Shown here in pieces: positions 5,556-5,912 of a stretch of DNA of 5,912 nucleotides (position 1 is the stretch's first letter; every line of letters starts with the position of its first letter). The DNA lies in contig JAJYWG010000267.1 of assembly GCA_021791615.1 (NCBI GenBank), forward strand, positions 1-5,912, in the 5' to 3' direction. This DNA comes from Actinomycetes bacterium. GTDB lineage: Bacteria; Actinomycetota; Acidimicrobiia; Acidimicrobiales; RAAP-2. The notes beneath the pieces are model-generated. The model ran no database searches. It was not told the DNA's origin and worked only from the letters and a program-made list of their open reading frames with translations. The translations under genes were made by a program, and so were the position numbers.

Positions 5556-5912
5556 TTACCGGGGAGTTCCCTGTCGCCGCACGCCACCTTGTGGGCGACG
5601 GGCGCGGGTGGGTTGGGCAGGCAGCACCCCCGGGTCGTCACCCACGGCAACGGGCAGCCCGGCCCGGCGCCACTCGGGGAAGCCGTCCTCCATGTGCAGC
5701 GCACCGAAGCCGGCACCGCGCAGGACCCGCACCGCCGCCGGGGCAAAGACGCAGTACGGCCCACGGCAGTAGGCGACGACGTCGATGTCCCCAGGAAGCT
5801 CCCCGAGCACCGAATGGAGCACGTCGAGGGGAACCGAGCGAGCCCCGGGAATGTGCCCGGCGCGGTACTCGGTCACAGGACGCACGTCGAGGACGGTGAC
5901 TGCACCTGCACC
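5556..5912 (-). CDS. Rhodanese-domain protein, probably C-terminal part of an ArsR-rhodanese regulator; 5' end outside window
   Basis: The visible 118 residues start outside the right edge and end at TAA 5556-5558. They form a rhodanese fold: VTVLDVRPVTEYRAGHIPGA (the usual D-R-x-x-E-y-x-x-G-H-I-P-G-A), then the active-site loop AYCRGPYCVFAP, then MEDGFPEWRRAGLPV. A YCRGPYCV loop together with an (L/M)EDG(F/L)PEWR ending is typical of rhodanese domains fused behind an ArsR/SmtB winged-helix DNA-binding domain. In such regulators the rhodanese cysteines probably sense or carry sulfane sulfur. The fusion itself cannot be seen because the N terminus is cut off, so a single-domain sulfurtransferase is the alternative. 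The loop has two Cys (CX4C). After LPV comes a 25-residue Pro/Arg-rich tail unlike the domain. The gene is 81 bp upstream of, and co-directional with, the MBL-rhodanese gene, with an operator-like repeat between them. Confidence 0.75.
   Translation of the reverse strand, partial: GAGAVTVLDVRPVTEYRAGHIPGARSVPLDVLHSVLGELPGDIDVVAYCRGPYCVFAPAAVRVLRGAGFGALHMEDGFPEWRRAGLPVAVGDDPGVLPAQPTRARRPQGGVRRQGTPR

Noticed and set aside
1..5912. CRISPR array, tRNA or rRNA genes, attachment site
   Set aside because: No regularly spaced repeats, cloverleaf-like sequences, rRNA-like stretches or integrase-type features were seen on reading both strands.

Overview
The window is GC-rich, with a strong G/C bias at third codon positions, frequent GTG starts and densely packed genes. 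This suggests a high-GC Gram-positive bacterium (Actinomycetota). That placement is inferred from composition and protein style; there is no rRNA or other marker gene to confirm it.

Three zones are visible. (1) At the left edge is the C-terminal part of a PIG-L/LmbE-type zinc deacetylase, plus strand, reading to 536. (2) From about 533 to 2690 is a decayed zone, also plus strand. It holds an 87-codon C-terminal scrap of a class V aminotransferase (cysteine-desulfurase-like). Next is a flavodoxin-like gene whose start looks mutated from ATG to ACG and which is broken by an internal deletion and several frameshifts. Then come about 450 bp without a recognisable gene, then the C-terminal part of a TnpB (IS200/IS605-type RNA-guided nuclease) lacking its N-terminal domains and first RuvC motif. 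Two good hairpins follow the TnpB fragment, where the right end and omega-RNA of such elements normally lie. (3) From 2767 to the right edge, minus strand, is a compact cluster read right to left. It encodes a rhodanese-domain protein cut by the window edge (most likely the C-terminal half of an ArsR-rhodanese regulator), an MBL-fold protein carrying two rhodanese domains (persulfide dioxygenase/CstB-like architecture), and a 12-helix MFS transporter whose GTG start overlaps the preceding stop by four bases.

The minus-strand cluster reads as a reactive-sulfur response module: a regulator with a CX4C rhodanese loop, an enzyme of persulfide oxidation or sulfur transfer, and an exporter or importer. 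An AT-rich inverted repeat sits between the regulator and the enzyme and is a plausible operator. The enzyme is unusual: two positions that are metal-binding or near-invariant in ETHE1-type persulfide dioxygenases are changed (Phe for the last His of HxHxDH, and Gly for the Asp that binds iron). Its first rhodanese domain has no catalytic cysteine. No wholly new system could be demonstrated. The best leads are this variant sulfur module and the TnpB remnant with its preserved 3' RNA-like structure.
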